DNA of 64,000 nucleotides, from contig NZ_JAFFOB010000007.1 in assembly GCF_016918935.1 (NCBI RefSeq), forward strand, positions 186,001-250,000, read 5' to 3'. This document shows, in pieces, positions 56,982-64,000 of the stretch. This DNA comes from Roseitranquillus sediminis (GTDB taxonomy: Bacteria; Pseudomonadota; Alphaproteobacteria; Rhodobacterales; Rhodobacteraceae). Made by a program: the position numbers and the translations under genes. The notes beneath the pieces are model-generated. The model saw only the letters and a list, made by a program, of their open reading frames with translations. It ran no database searches and was not told the DNA's origin. Positions within the stretch are counted from its first letter, which is position 1. Each line of letters begins with the position of its first letter.

Positions 56982-57869
56982 ATGACGAAGAGCGTGACGA
57001 AGGCCGTATTTCCCGTGGCTGGCCTCGGCACCCGCTTCCTGCCGGCGACGAAGTCGATCCCGAAGGAGATTATGACCCTCGTTGACCGACCGCTGATCCA
57101 GTACGCCATCGACGAGGCGCGCGCCGCCGGCGTCGAGGACTTCATCTTCGTGACCTCGCGCGGAAAATCTGCACTCGAGGACTATTTCGATCGGGCCCCT
57201 GAACTGGAGGCCGCGCTCGAGGCCAAGGGCAAGGACGAACTCCTCGAGGTACTGGAGCGCACAAACATGGGCTCAGGCGCCATCGCGTATGTCCGCCAGG
57301 CCGAGCCGCGGGGACTCGGGCACGCCGTCTGGTGCGCGCGCAAACTCCTCGGGGACGAGCCGTTCGCGGTGATCCTGCCGGACGACGTCATCGCCGCGGA
57401 CCCGCCCTGCCTTGAACAGATGGTACGCGACTACGATGGCGGGTGCATGGTTGCGACGATGGAGGTGCCGAGGGACAAGACCAGCGCCTACGGCATCCTT
57501 GAGGTGGACGACGACCAGGCGCGCCTCGCCACGGTGCGGGGAATGGTGGAGAAGCCGCAGCCCGAGGACGCGCCGTCGAACCTGGCAGTCATCGGCCGCT
57601 ACATCCTGACCCGAGACGTCCTCGATACGCTGGATGGACAGAGCGCTGGCGCGGGCGGCGAGATCCAGCTGACCGACGCGATAGCGGCGGAGATCGACGC
57701 TGGCCGCTCCGTCCGCGGCCATCGGTTCCGTGGCCAGCGCTTCGATTGTGGCTCCAAGGCGGGCTTCCTGCAGGCGACCGTCGCATTCGGCCTCGCGCGG
57801 CCCGAACTCGAGGACGAGTTCCGCAACTACCTGCGGGAGGTCGTGACGGCAGGCACCACCGCCCACTAG
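56982..57869 (+). CDS. galU: UTP-glucose-1-phosphate uridylyltransferase
   Basis: A 295-residue enzyme making UDP-glucose for surface polysaccharides. The nucleotide loop is FPVAGLGTRFLPATKSIPKE; other motifs are LPDDVIA, EKPQPEDAPSNLAVIGRY and GGEIQLTDAI. AAGAGGAG precedes ATG 56982. No other sugar-nucleotide genes are near. It is convergent with ptsN; the two stops are 23 bp apart. Confidence 0.96.
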   Translation: MTKSVTKAVFPVAGLGTRFLPATKSIPKEIMTLVDRPLIQYAIDEARAAGVEDFIFVTSRGKSALEDYFDRAPELEAALEAKGKDELLEVLERTNMGSGAIAYVRQAEPRGLGHAVWCARKLLGDEPFAVILPDDVIAADPPCLEQMVRDYDGGCMVATMEVPRDKTSAYGILEVDDDQARLATVRGMVEKPQPEDAPSNLAVIGRYILTRDVLDTLDGQSAGAGGEIQLTDAIAAEIDAGRSVRGHRFRGQRFDCGSKAGFLQATVAFGLARPELEDEFRNYLREVVTAGTTAH

Positions 57870-57892
57870 CGTCGGCTCGGCGGGCGGCGGCG

Positions 57893-58357
57893 TCAGGCCG
57901 CCTTACTCGCCGGCGCCTCAGTGAGGATCGCGTGCAGCGTCAGCGGGTTGTCATTGGCCCTGAGCTTACCGCAGACACCGCTGTCACGCATCGTTCGCGA
58001 GACCAGCGCCAGCGCCTTGAGATGCTCCACACCGGCATCCTCGGGCGCGAAGAGACCGAAGGCAAGATCCACCGGCTGCCGGTCCACGGCGTTGAAATTC
58101 ACTCCCTTTTCGACGCGAAAAAAAATTCCGATGACCCGGCTGATCCCGCGGATGCGCGCGTGCGGCAGCGCCACACCGTGCCCCACACCGGTCGGACCGA
58201 GGTTCTCGCGTTCGAGCAGCGCATTCACGGCATGACCCGCGTCGATGCCATAGCAGGCAGCCGCCACGTCGGACAGCTCCTGAAGCAGCCGCTTCTTGCT
58301 CGAGAACGTGCCGACAACCTTGACGGCATCGGGTTTCAGGATTTCGCTCAATTCCAT
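57893..58357 (-). CDS. ptsN: PTS IIA-like nitrogen regulatory protein PtsN
   Basis: A 154-residue EIIA-Ntr protein, the end acceptor of the nitrogen PTS relay, which controls potassium, nitrogen and carbon functions by its phosphorylation state. The phosphorylated His is His66 in GVALPHARI. MELSEILKPDAVKVVGTFSSKKRLLQEL is the usual N-terminus, so ATG 58357 is preferred to upstream starts that overlap hpf; no strong Shine-Dalgarno precedes it. Its phosphodonor route would begin with PtsP, encoded at 7.4-9.6 kb. Confidence 0.94.
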   Translation of the reverse strand: MELSEILKPDAVKVVGTFSSKKRLLQELSDVAAACYGIDAGHAVNALLERENLGPTGVGHGVALPHARIRGISRVIGIFFRVEKGVNFNAVDRQPVDLAFGLFAPEDAGVEHLKALALVSRTMRDSGVCGKLRANDNPLTLHAILTEAPASKAA

Positions 58358-58407
58358 TAGCGCACCGGTCTGCTTGCTGTGAGCGAAGGCCAAAAAGGCC
58401 TTCCGCA

Positions 58408-58977
58408 TCAGGTCGGGTCGATCCACCCGATGTTACCGTCTTCACGACGGTAGACGATGTTCACTGCGGCATTCTGTCCCTCGTTGCGGAACACCAGCAC
58501 TGGTGCCCCCTGCAACTCCATCTGCATCACCGCCTCGCCAACCGAGAGCGACGGTATCTTCGTCTGCATCTCGGCAATGATGATCGGCTGCAGCGATTCC
58601 GGCTCCGACTCGTCCTGGCCGTCGCCGGAGGCCAGGATATAGGACGACGCGCCGATCGACTCAACAGGCCGCGCGCGCGAGCGATGATGGTCCTTCAGAC
58701 GCCGCTTGTAACGGCGCAGCTGCTTTTCCATCTTGTCCGTGCAGAGGTCGAAGGCCGCGTAGATCTCGGTAGCATGTGCCTTGGCCTGCGTCGTCAGCCC
58801 GGTCGAGAGGTGCACGATGGCCTCGCAGCAATATTCGTGCGCGTCCTTCGAGAAGATCACCTGCGCGTCCGTCGGCCGGCCCGCGTACTTGCCCATCACG
58901 GACGTGAGCGTATCGCGCACGTGGGTCTGTAGCGCTTCGCCGATGTCGATTTGCCGTCCGCTGATCTGGAAGTTCAT
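58408..58977 (-). CDS. hpf: Ribosome hibernation promoting factor, long form
   Basis: A 189-residue protein with the N-terminal S30AE/YfiA domain (1 to about 105, QISGRQIDIGEALQTHVRDTL, ending in basic RRYKRRLKDHH) and the C-terminal dimerisation domain (IPSLSVGEAVMQMELQGAPVLVFRNE). Long HPF joins two ribosomes into 100S particles in resting cells. TGAGGA precedes ATG 58977. It is cotranscribed with ptsN. Confidence 0.95.
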   Translation of the reverse strand: MNFQISGRQIDIGEALQTHVRDTLTSVMGKYAGRPTDAQVIFSKDAHEYCCEAIVHLSTGLTTQAKAHATEIYAAFDLCTDKMEKQLRRYKRRLKDHHRSRARPVESIGASSYILASGDGQDESEPESLQPIIIAEMQTKIPSLSVGEAVMQMELQGAPVLVFRNEGQNAAVNIVYRREDGNIGWIDPT

Positions 58978-59093
58978 CGCTTGTCCTCAGGTGAAATGGG
59001 GCCCGGCCTCCGAGCGCGATCGATGCGATTGACACTGCCCGGGACGCAGGGTGTCGCGATGCCATCTTGTAGAGGATCGCAGATCATCTGAAC

Positions 59094-59123
59094 ATTTGGC
59101 GGCATCGGTCCGAGCAATGTCAA
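59094..59123 (-). promoter_or_regulatory. Possible promoter for hpf-ptsN
   Basis: A perfect TTGACA (59123-59118 on the minus strand) is followed by a weak -10 candidate CCAAAT at 18 bp. It is in the 152-bp gap between lptB and hpf, about 110 bases before hpf. The -35 is good but the -10 is poor. Confidence 0.35.
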
Positions 59124-59129
59124 CTCCGA

Positions 59130-59891
59130 TCAACCTATCCGGAAATCGCGTCCAAGGTAGACCCGCCGCACCTTTTCGTCGCGCACGACCTCGTCGCTCG
59201 TCCCGCTCATCAGGACCTGGCCCTCGTGCAGGATGTAGGCACGGTCGACGATGTCGAGCGTCTCCCGCACGTTGTGGTCGGTGATCAGCACGCCGATGCC
59301 GCGCGTCTTCAGATCCGCGACCAGACCGCGGATCTCGCCGACGGCAATCGGGTCTACGCCGGCGAAGGGCTCGTCGAGGAGCAGGTACTTGGGATCCGCG
59401 GCCAGGCACCGCGCGATCTCCACCCGCCGCCGCTCGCCACCGGAAAGTGCCAGCGCCGGCGTCCGCCGGAGGTGGCCGATCGAGAACTCCGACAAGAGCA
59501 CCTCGAGCCGGTCGCTCCGCCGCGCCCGGTTCGGGACGGCGACCTCTAGGATCGCCATGATGTTGTCCTCGACGCTGAGGCCGCGGAAGATCGAGACTTC
59601 CTGCGGCAGATAGCCGATGCCGAGGCGTGCGCGGCGATACATCGGCAGGAGCGTCACGTCGCGCCCGTCGACCACGACCTGCCCGCCTTCGGGCGAGACG
59701 AGGCCAGCGATGGCATAGAAGCATGTGGTCTTGCCCGAGCCGTTCGGCCCAAGCAGCGCCACGACCTCGCTCCGCTGCAGCGAGAGCGAGACGTCGCGGA
59801 TCACGGGCCGCTTTCGATAGCTCTTGCGCAGGCTCGTGACCCTCAGTCCCGCATCGCCTTGCGAGATCGCAAATGGGCGCGCCGCCTTCAC
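59130..59891 (-). CDS. lptB: LPS export ABC transporter ATP-binding protein LptB
   Basis: A 253-residue ATPase that powers LPS extraction by LptFG. Walker A is GPNGSGKTT, the signature LSGGERRRVEIARCL, Walker B YLLLDEPFAGVDP and the H-loop ITDHNVRETL, a typical LptB sequence. Start is GTG 59891, overlapping the lptA stop (GTGA). It completes the rnd-lptC-lptA-lptB series. lptF and lptG are outside the window. Confidence 0.96.
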   Translation of the reverse strand: MKAARPFAISQGDAGLRVTSLRKSYRKRPVIRDVSLSLQRSEVVALLGPNGSGKTTCFYAIAGLVSPEGGQVVVDGRDVTLLPMYRRARLGIGYLPQEVSIFRGLSVEDNIMAILEVAVPNRARRSDRLEVLLSEFSIGHLRRTPALALSGGERRRVEIARCLAADPKYLLLDEPFAGVDPIAVGEIRGLVADLKTRGIGVLITDHNVRETLDIVDRAYILHEGQVLMSGTSDEVVRDEKVRRVYLGRDFRIG

Positions 59892-60376
59892 TGCTGGTCC
59901 GGCTGAAAGATCGTGCGCACGCGGCCCTCCATCGTGCCGGTGCCAGTTTCGAGGTTCACGAACAGGCGCTCGCCCGCGATGATGCTGTTGCCCTGCGTGA
60001 CGATCACGTCGCCGCTCAGGGTGATCGTTCCGTCGGTGACCGAATAGATGGCCTCCTGGCCCTCCACCGCCTCGCCGCCGCTCGTCATTGTGACGCCGCC
60101 GCTGGCGTGCATACGGTCGATCCCGCCGTTCGCCGCGTCGCCGGTGCCGTATTCCACCCGAACCTCGGGCGCGGTCAGCCGCATCTCGCCCTGCACGACG
60201 ACGACATCGCCGCTGAAGACCGCCACGCCGCCGTTCTGGTCGACCTCGAGCCGTTCAGAGGTGACCTCGACCGGCAGACCGGGATCCTGCCGCATCACGC
60301 CGAAGTCCACGCTGGCGCCCTGCCCCCAGACGGGACCCGCCAGAAACATCGTCAGCAACAGCGCGCGCAGGTTCAT
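59888..60376 (-). CDS. lptA: LPS transport periplasmic protein LptA
   Basis: A 162-residue periplasmic protein with signal peptide MNLRALLLTMFLAGPVWGQ. The OstA/LptA jellyroll is visible as VEVTSERLEVDQNGGVAVFSGDVVVVQGEMRL and the repeated GTITLSGDVIVTQGNSIIAGERL pattern. It forms the periplasmic bridge for LPS between LptC and the outer membrane. It starts 16 bp after lptC. Confidence 0.93.
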   Translation of the reverse strand: MNLRALLLTMFLAGPVWGQGASVDFGVMRQDPGLPVEVTSERLEVDQNGGVAVFSGDVVVVQGEMRLTAPEVRVEYGTGDAANGGIDRMHASGGVTMTSGGEAVEGQEAIYSVTDGTITLSGDVIVTQGNSIIAGERLFVNLETGTGTMEGRVRTIFQPDQQ

Positions 60377-60392
60377 GACGGGACCCTCCTGA

Positions 60393-61001
60393 TCATGGGG
60401 TGTATACCAGTCGGACGCCCTCCTCGAAAACCATCCGATCGGGGTCGTCCATCTCGCCGCCGCGCATGATCGTCATCGCCCCGGCAGCGAGGTCCCCCAG
60501 CGGACCCGTCACGTCGACGGGACCAGGGGAAACGATTCGCGTCCAGTCGAGCTGCGCGGTCAGCAGGTTGGTCTTCATCCGAAAGCCGTCGGACGTTTCG
60601 ATGTCGACCTCGCCCTCGAGCACCACGCGCGAGTCGCGGCTGGCCAGCGTTCCCGCCGCCGCCGTCACGTTGATCGTCCGGCCTTCGCTCAGCTCGAAGC
60701 GGGCGTTCAGTGCCTCGGCCGTGATGTGCTCCGAGCCCGGCTCCTCCGGGCGCAACAAGTCCGCCGTCACCTGGATTGCCGTGCCGTCGCGCGTGACGCC
60801 ACTGTAGTGGGGTGCGACGGTGACCTCTCCGCCGGTGACCTCGCTCTCGACGATGCGCGAGAGTGGTACCGTCTCGTCGAGGTCGACCTCCCGCGAGAAC
60901 AGGAACAGCGTCGACAGGATCGCCAGCGCCGCCATCGGGAGCAGGATCTTCAGCCACGAGACGGCCCACGAATAGCGGTCCTGATACGCCACGTCCCCCA
61001 C
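60393..61001 (-). CDS. lptC: LPS export protein LptC
   Basis: A 202-residue protein with one N-terminal membrane helix (WLKILLPMAALAILSTLFLFS) and a periplasmic jellyroll domain that takes LPS from LptFG and passes it to LptA. Repeated strands such as VTRDGTAIQVTADLLRP and GRTINVTAAAGTLASRDSRVVLEG fit the DUF1239/LptC family. Start is GTG 61001, immediately after the TAG stop of rnd. Confidence 0.9.
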   Translation of the reverse strand: MGDVAYQDRYSWAVSWLKILLPMAALAILSTLFLFSREVDLDETVPLSRIVESEVTGGEVTVAPHYSGVTRDGTAIQVTADLLRPEEPGSEHITAEALNARFELSEGRTINVTAAAGTLASRDSRVVLEGEVDIETSDGFRMKTNLLTAQLDWTRIVSPGPVDVTGPLGDLAAGAMTIMRGGEMDDPDRMVFEEGVRLVYTP

Positions 61002-61613
61002 CTAGTGAGAGAAGATATCCTGCTCCGGCCAGCCCATCACGTCGAGCTCGGCGCGAAACGGGAGGAACTGGAAGCACGCCTGCGCCACCTCCATCCGGCC
61101 CTCGCGCACCAGCCGCTCGTCCAGCGCCCGCTTGAGCCGGTGCAGGTGCAGCACGTCCGAGGCGGCATAGTCGAGCTGCGCGTCGCTCAGCCTTTCGGCC
61201 CCCCAGTCGCTCATCTGCTGCATCTTGGAGATGTCGACCTCCGCGAGCTCGTTCAGCAGGTACTTGAGCCCGTGCCGGTCTGTGTAGGTTCGCACCAGCT
61301 TCGAAGCGATCTTCGTGCAGTAGACCGGCTGCGCCAGCATTCCGAAGGCGTGGTACATGACTGCGATGTCGAACCGGCCGAAGTGAAAGAGCTTCAGCAC
61401 CGTCGGATCGCCCAGCAGCCACACGAGGTTCGGCGCCTCGGTCTGGCCCTTCTCGACCTGGACCATGTGCGCCTCGCCGTCGCCCGCCGAGAGCTGCACG
61501 AGGCAGAGCCGGTCGCGGTGCGGGTTCAGGCCCATCGTCTCGCAGTCGATCGCCACCACCGGCCCGAGGTCGAGCCCGTCGGGAAGGTCGCGCTGGTGCA
61601 GGTGATTGGCCAA
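61002..61613 (-). CDS. rnd: Ribonuclease D (exonuclease domain only)
   Basis: A 203-residue DEDDy 3'-5' exonuclease. Exo I is VVAIDCETMGLN, Exo II LFHFGRFDIAVMY and Exo III YAASDVLHLHRLK. The HRDC domains of the Escherichia coli enzyme are absent, as usual in short alphaproteobacterial forms. TTG at 61613 is chosen because CGGAG stands upstream and homologous proteins begin (M)ANHL. It probably trims RNA 3' ends; a link to LPS genes is positional only. Confidence 0.9.
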   Translation of the reverse strand: MANHLHQRDLPDGLDLGPVVAIDCETMGLNPHRDRLCLVQLSAGDGEAHMVQVEKGQTEAPNLVWLLGDPTVLKLFHFGRFDIAVMYHAFGMLAQPVYCTKIASKLVRTYTDRHGLKYLLNELAEVDISKMQQMSDWGAERLSDAQLDYAASDVLHLHRLKRALDERLVREGRMEVAQACFQFLPFRAELDVMGWPEQDIFSH

Positions 61614-61679
61614 GGCGTGCTCCGGGTCGGATTTCCGGCCACTGGTACAGAGACGCCCGGTTCGGCGCAAGCTGGCGGC

Positions 61680-62780
61680 TTAGTCCGCCTGCGCCACCTC
61701 GCCAATGTCGGCCTGCGCCACGGCGACGGATTTCATCACGAGATGGCAGGCTGCGCCGGGGATGAGCTCCAGCGCATCGGCCGATCTTCGGGTGACGCGG
61801 GCAAGTAGCAGGTCCTGCCCGGCACGGAACTGCACGATCACCCCGCCGCCGGCGCCGCGCCTGACGGTGGCTACTTCGGCCGGCAGGATGTTCAGCGCCG
61901 AAAGGCCCTCGGGGCGCCCGCGCGCCACGATGACGTCCTTCGCCTCGATCCGGATCCGCAGCGACACGCCCGGCTCCACCTCGAGCCGCGGCATGAAGAT
62001 GGGGCCTGCCGACAAGGCGACCTCGGTCAGCCCGTCAGGGTGATGCCGCACCACGCGCCCGACCAGCATCGCGCCCGCCTCACGGACACCCAGAGTCGGC
62101 ACCGCCTCCGGGTCCGACAGCACCGCAGCAGCTGGCCCCGCGCGCACCACACGCCCTCGGTCAAGCGCCACGACCGTCGTGGCCAGCCGCGCCACCTCGG
62201 CGACGGAGTGGCTGACGTAGAGGATGGGCACCTCCGTCTGGTCCCGAATCCGCTCGAGATACGGCAGGATCTCCGCCTTCCGCGCCTCGTCGAGCGCCGC
62301 CAGCGGCTCGTCCATCAGCAGGAGCTGCGGCCGCGAAAGCAATGCACGACCCAGCGCCACCCGCTGTTTCTCGCCGCCCGACAAGGCGCCCGGCCGCCGC
62401 GCCAGCAGGTGCTCGAGTCCGAGGAGTCGGACGACCCGCTCGAAGCTCGCGCCGTCTGCGGCGCCCCGCGCGAACCACCGGCCGTAGAGCAGGTTGCGCC
62501 GCACGGTGAGATGCGGAAAGAGCCGCCCCTCCTGAAACACGTAGCCCACGCGCCGCAGATGCGGCGGCAACCACACACCGGCGGCCGTGTCGAAGAGCAC
62601 GGTCCCGTTTATCGACGCCCGGCCACTCTGCGGCCGCAGCAGCCCCGCGAGCGCGTTCGCGACCGTCGTCTTGCCGGAACCCGAGCGCCCGAAAAGCACC
62701 GTGACGCCCGCCGGCGCCTCGAAGGCGACGTCGAGCGCGAAGTCCTTGAACCGGTGGCTGAGGGCGACGTCCAGCGTCAC
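61680..62780 (-). CDS. modC: Molybdate ABC transporter ATP-binding protein ModC
   Basis: A 366-residue ATPase. Walker A is GRSGSGKTT, signature LSGGEKQRVALGRALLS and Walker B LLLMDEPLAALD. The C-terminal 70 residues form a TOBE/Mop domain (GLSALNILPAEVATVRRGAG) that binds molybdate and can sense it. Start is GTG 62780, overlapping modB (GTGA). Molybdate feeds molybdopterin enzymes. Confidence 0.95.
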   Translation of the reverse strand: MTLDVALSHRFKDFALDVAFEAPAGVTVLFGRSGSGKTTVANALAGLLRPQSGRASINGTVLFDTAAGVWLPPHLRRVGYVFQEGRLFPHLTVRRNLLYGRWFARGAADGASFERVVRLLGLEHLLARRPGALSGGEKQRVALGRALLSRPQLLLMDEPLAALDEARKAEILPYLERIRDQTEVPILYVSHSVAEVARLATTVVALDRGRVVRAGPAAAVLSDPEAVPTLGVREAGAMLVGRVVRHHPDGLTEVALSAGPIFMPRLEVEPGVSLRIRIEAKDVIVARGRPEGLSALNILPAEVATVRRGAGGGVIVQFRAGQDLLLARVTRRSADALELIPGAACHLVMKSVAVAQADIGEVAQAD

Positions 62781-63475
62781 GTTCCGCGCACCCGCCGCGC
62801 CACGCGCGTCGCCACGAACTCCGACGCCAGCAGCGCCACCATCGCGATGATGATCGAAACGAGGACGAGGCGCATCGCCGCCGCCTCGCCGCCAGGCACC
62901 TGCAGGAAGGCATAGACGGCGGAGGCGAGCGTCTGGGTCTGACCGGGAATGTTCGAGACGAAGGTGATCGTCGCGCCGAACTCGCCCATCGCCTTGGCGA
63001 ACGCCAGAATGGCGCCCGCAACGACGCCAGGCAGGATCAGCGGCAGCGTGACCGTCAGAAAGACCCATGCGCGGGAGGCACCGAGCGTGGCGCCCGCCTC
63101 CTCCAGCCGAGGGTCCACCGCCTCGATCGAGAGGCGGATCGCGCGAACCATCAGCGGAAACGCCATCACGCCCGCCGCCAGCGCGGCGCCGGTCCAGCGA
63201 AAGGCGAGTACGATGCCCAGATGCTCGTCCAGCATGCTGCCCACCGGCCCTTGCCGCCCGAACGTCAGCAGGAGCAGGTAGCCTGTCACCACCGGCGGCA
63301 GGATCAGCGGCAGGTGGACCAGCCCGTTGAGCAGCTGCCGCCCGGGAAACCGCCACCGGGCCAGCGCGTGGGCGACGAAGATGCCCAGCGGCAGGCTGAC
63401 CAGCGTCGCCCAGAACGAGACGCGCATCGACAGCGCGACCGCCGCCCACTCCTGCGGACCGAGCCAGCCGCTCAT
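62777..63475 (-). CDS. modB: Molybdate ABC transporter permease ModB
   Basis: A 232-residue permease with five to six transmembrane helices. The EAA loop is EEAGATLGASRAWVFLTVTLP, and AMGEFGATITFVSNIPGQT is diagnostic for ModB/CysT-type permeases. ATG 63475 lies inside the end of modA with a small overlap of stops and starts. Confidence 0.95.
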   Translation of the reverse strand: MSGWLGPQEWAAVALSMRVSFWATLVSLPLGIFVAHALARWRFPGRQLLNGLVHLPLILPPVVTGYLLLLTFGRQGPVGSMLDEHLGIVLAFRWTGAALAAGVMAFPLMVRAIRLSIEAVDPRLEEAGATLGASRAWVFLTVTLPLILPGVVAGAILAFAKAMGEFGATITFVSNIPGQTQTLASAVYAFLQVPGGEAAAMRLVLVSIIIAMVALLASEFVATRVARRVRGT

Positions 63476-63479
63476 GACC

Positions 63480-64000
63480 TCATTCGCCGATCGCCATGAA
63501 GCCCTGCCGCTCGAAGGCGGCACGGGCGGCGTCCGAGCTCAGAAAATCGAGGAAGGACACGGCCGCGGCAGCTTCGCTTCCGCTCGTGACGGCGGCGGGA
63601 TAGACGATTGGCGGATGCGCCTCGGGCGGGAACGTCGCAACCACTGCCACGCCGTCGGCGGCGGCGGCGTCGGTGGCGTAGACGATACCGTAGGGGGCCT
63701 CGCCCAGCGACACGAGCGCCAGCGCCGCGCGCACGTTGTCGGTCTGCGCGACTCGCGGCGCAACACTCTCCCAAACCCCGAGCGTTACCAAGGCCGCCTT
63801 GCCATAAATCCCGGCCGGTACGCTGTCGACCATCGCCATCGCGAGGCGGCGGTCGCCCAGCAGCCCCGCAAGGTCTAGGTCGGGTCCGAGATCTACGGCG
63901 CCGTCCGTCGCATCATGCGCAATCAGGACCAGCCTATTGCCCAGCAGGTCGCGCCGCGTCTCTTCCCGAATGTGCCCCCCGGCCTCGAGCGCGTCCATCC
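63480..64000 (-). CDS. modA: Molybdate ABC transporter substrate-binding protein ModA (partial)
   Basis: The C-terminal 173 residues of a periplasmic type II binding protein; the N-terminus with its signal peptide lies beyond the right edge. LLGNRLVLIAHD, GDRRLAMAMVDSVPAGIYGKAAL, VRAALALVSLGEAPYGIVYATDA and the C-terminal FLDFLSSDAARAAFERQGF are typical of ModA. It is the first gene of the modABC operon. Confidence 0.93.
   Translation of the reverse strand, partial: MDALEAGGHIREETRRDLLGNRLVLIAHDATDGAVDLGPDLDLAGLLGDRRLAMAMVDSVPAGIYGKAALVTLGVWESVAPRVAQTDNVRAALALVSLGEAPYGIVYATDAAAADGVAVVATFPPEAHPPIVYPAAVTSGSEAAAAVSFLDFLSSDAARAAFERQGFMAIGE

Overview
The window is a 64 kb stretch of GC-rich chromosome from an alphaproteobacterium, most probably a member of the Rhodobacterales (Roseobacter/Rhodobacter group). 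The reasons are the aa3-type oxidase cluster in the order ctaC-ctaB-small ORF-ctaG-ctaE-surf1 followed directly by thrC and an M16 peptidase, the pairing of lysC with ptsP, a rnd-lptC-lptA-lptB-hpf-ptsN block, a YlxR-L7Ae fusion inside rimP-nusA-infB, and a dnaK promoter that fits the alphaproteobacterial sigma-32 consensus. No rRNA, tRNA, CRISPR array, prophage or complete insertion sequence was found. Genes are packed tightly, with many four-base ATGA/GTGA or TGATG stop-start overlaps. I found no novel multi-gene system; the unusual items are small and local.

Layout. 0-4.5 kb (minus): an iron alcohol dehydrogenase (cut by the window edge), an aldehyde dehydrogenase, a glutamine-synthetase-like ligase and a FAD oxidoreductase. 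4.5-9.6 kb (plus): mnmD, an EamA permease, lysC and ptsP. 9.7-11.6 kb (minus): a secreted protein made of two repeats, an EcsC protein and a GNAT acetyltransferase. 11.7-13.7 kb (plus): a flavin reductase-like protein, a VOC protein and mtnP. 13.8-23.5 kb (minus): a D-2-hydroxyacid dehydrogenase, an exported MBL-fold protein, a GNAT, an M16 peptidase, thrC, and the cytochrome c oxidase biogenesis and structural operon. 23.6-28.9 kb (plus): tldD, dprA, topA. 29.0-34.9 kb (minus): a complete Dpp/Opp-type peptide ABC transporter with an internally deleted M24 peptidase gene inside the operon. 34.9-35.7 kb: a gene-free stretch with an octamer tandem repeat and a probable transposase remnant. 35.7-40.5 kb: hemH, a methyltransferase, comF, grxC, ubiG and a proline iminopeptidase. 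40.5-46.0 kb (plus): rimP-nusA-ylxR-infB, with a leader terminator just before rimP and a strong terminator after infB. 46.1-48.9 kb (minus): a 44-residue ORF, mutT, argJ and a parvulin. 49.0-51.7 kb (plus): secA. 51.7-56.1 kb (minus): a decayed HAD phosphatase, radC, dnaJ and dnaK. 56.2-57.9 kb (plus): alkB and galU. 57.9-61.6 kb (minus): ptsN, hpf, lptB, lptA, lptC, rnd. 61.7-64 kb (minus): modC, modB and modA (cut by the window edge).

How the genes fit together. Most of the content is housekeeping: respiration and haem (cta genes, surf1, hemH), translation and transcription (infB, nusA, rimP, hpf), protein export and folding (secA, parvulin, dnaKJ), lipopolysaccharide transport (lptABC) and DNA topology and repair (topA, alkB, radC, dprA, mutT). 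Both ptsP (EI-Ntr) and ptsN (EIIA-Ntr) of the nitrogen phosphotransferase relay are present, about 48 kb apart. Accessory content is limited to the amine/aldehyde cluster at the left end, the peptide and molybdate importers, and a few orphan proteins.

Items most worth checking are two genes that have lost their middle (M24 peptidase, HAD phosphatase), the terminator that any rimP-nusA transcript from the visible promoter must read through, the octamer array with IS3-like remnant near 35.3-35.6 kb, the duplicated secreted protein, and the 44-residue ORF behind infB.
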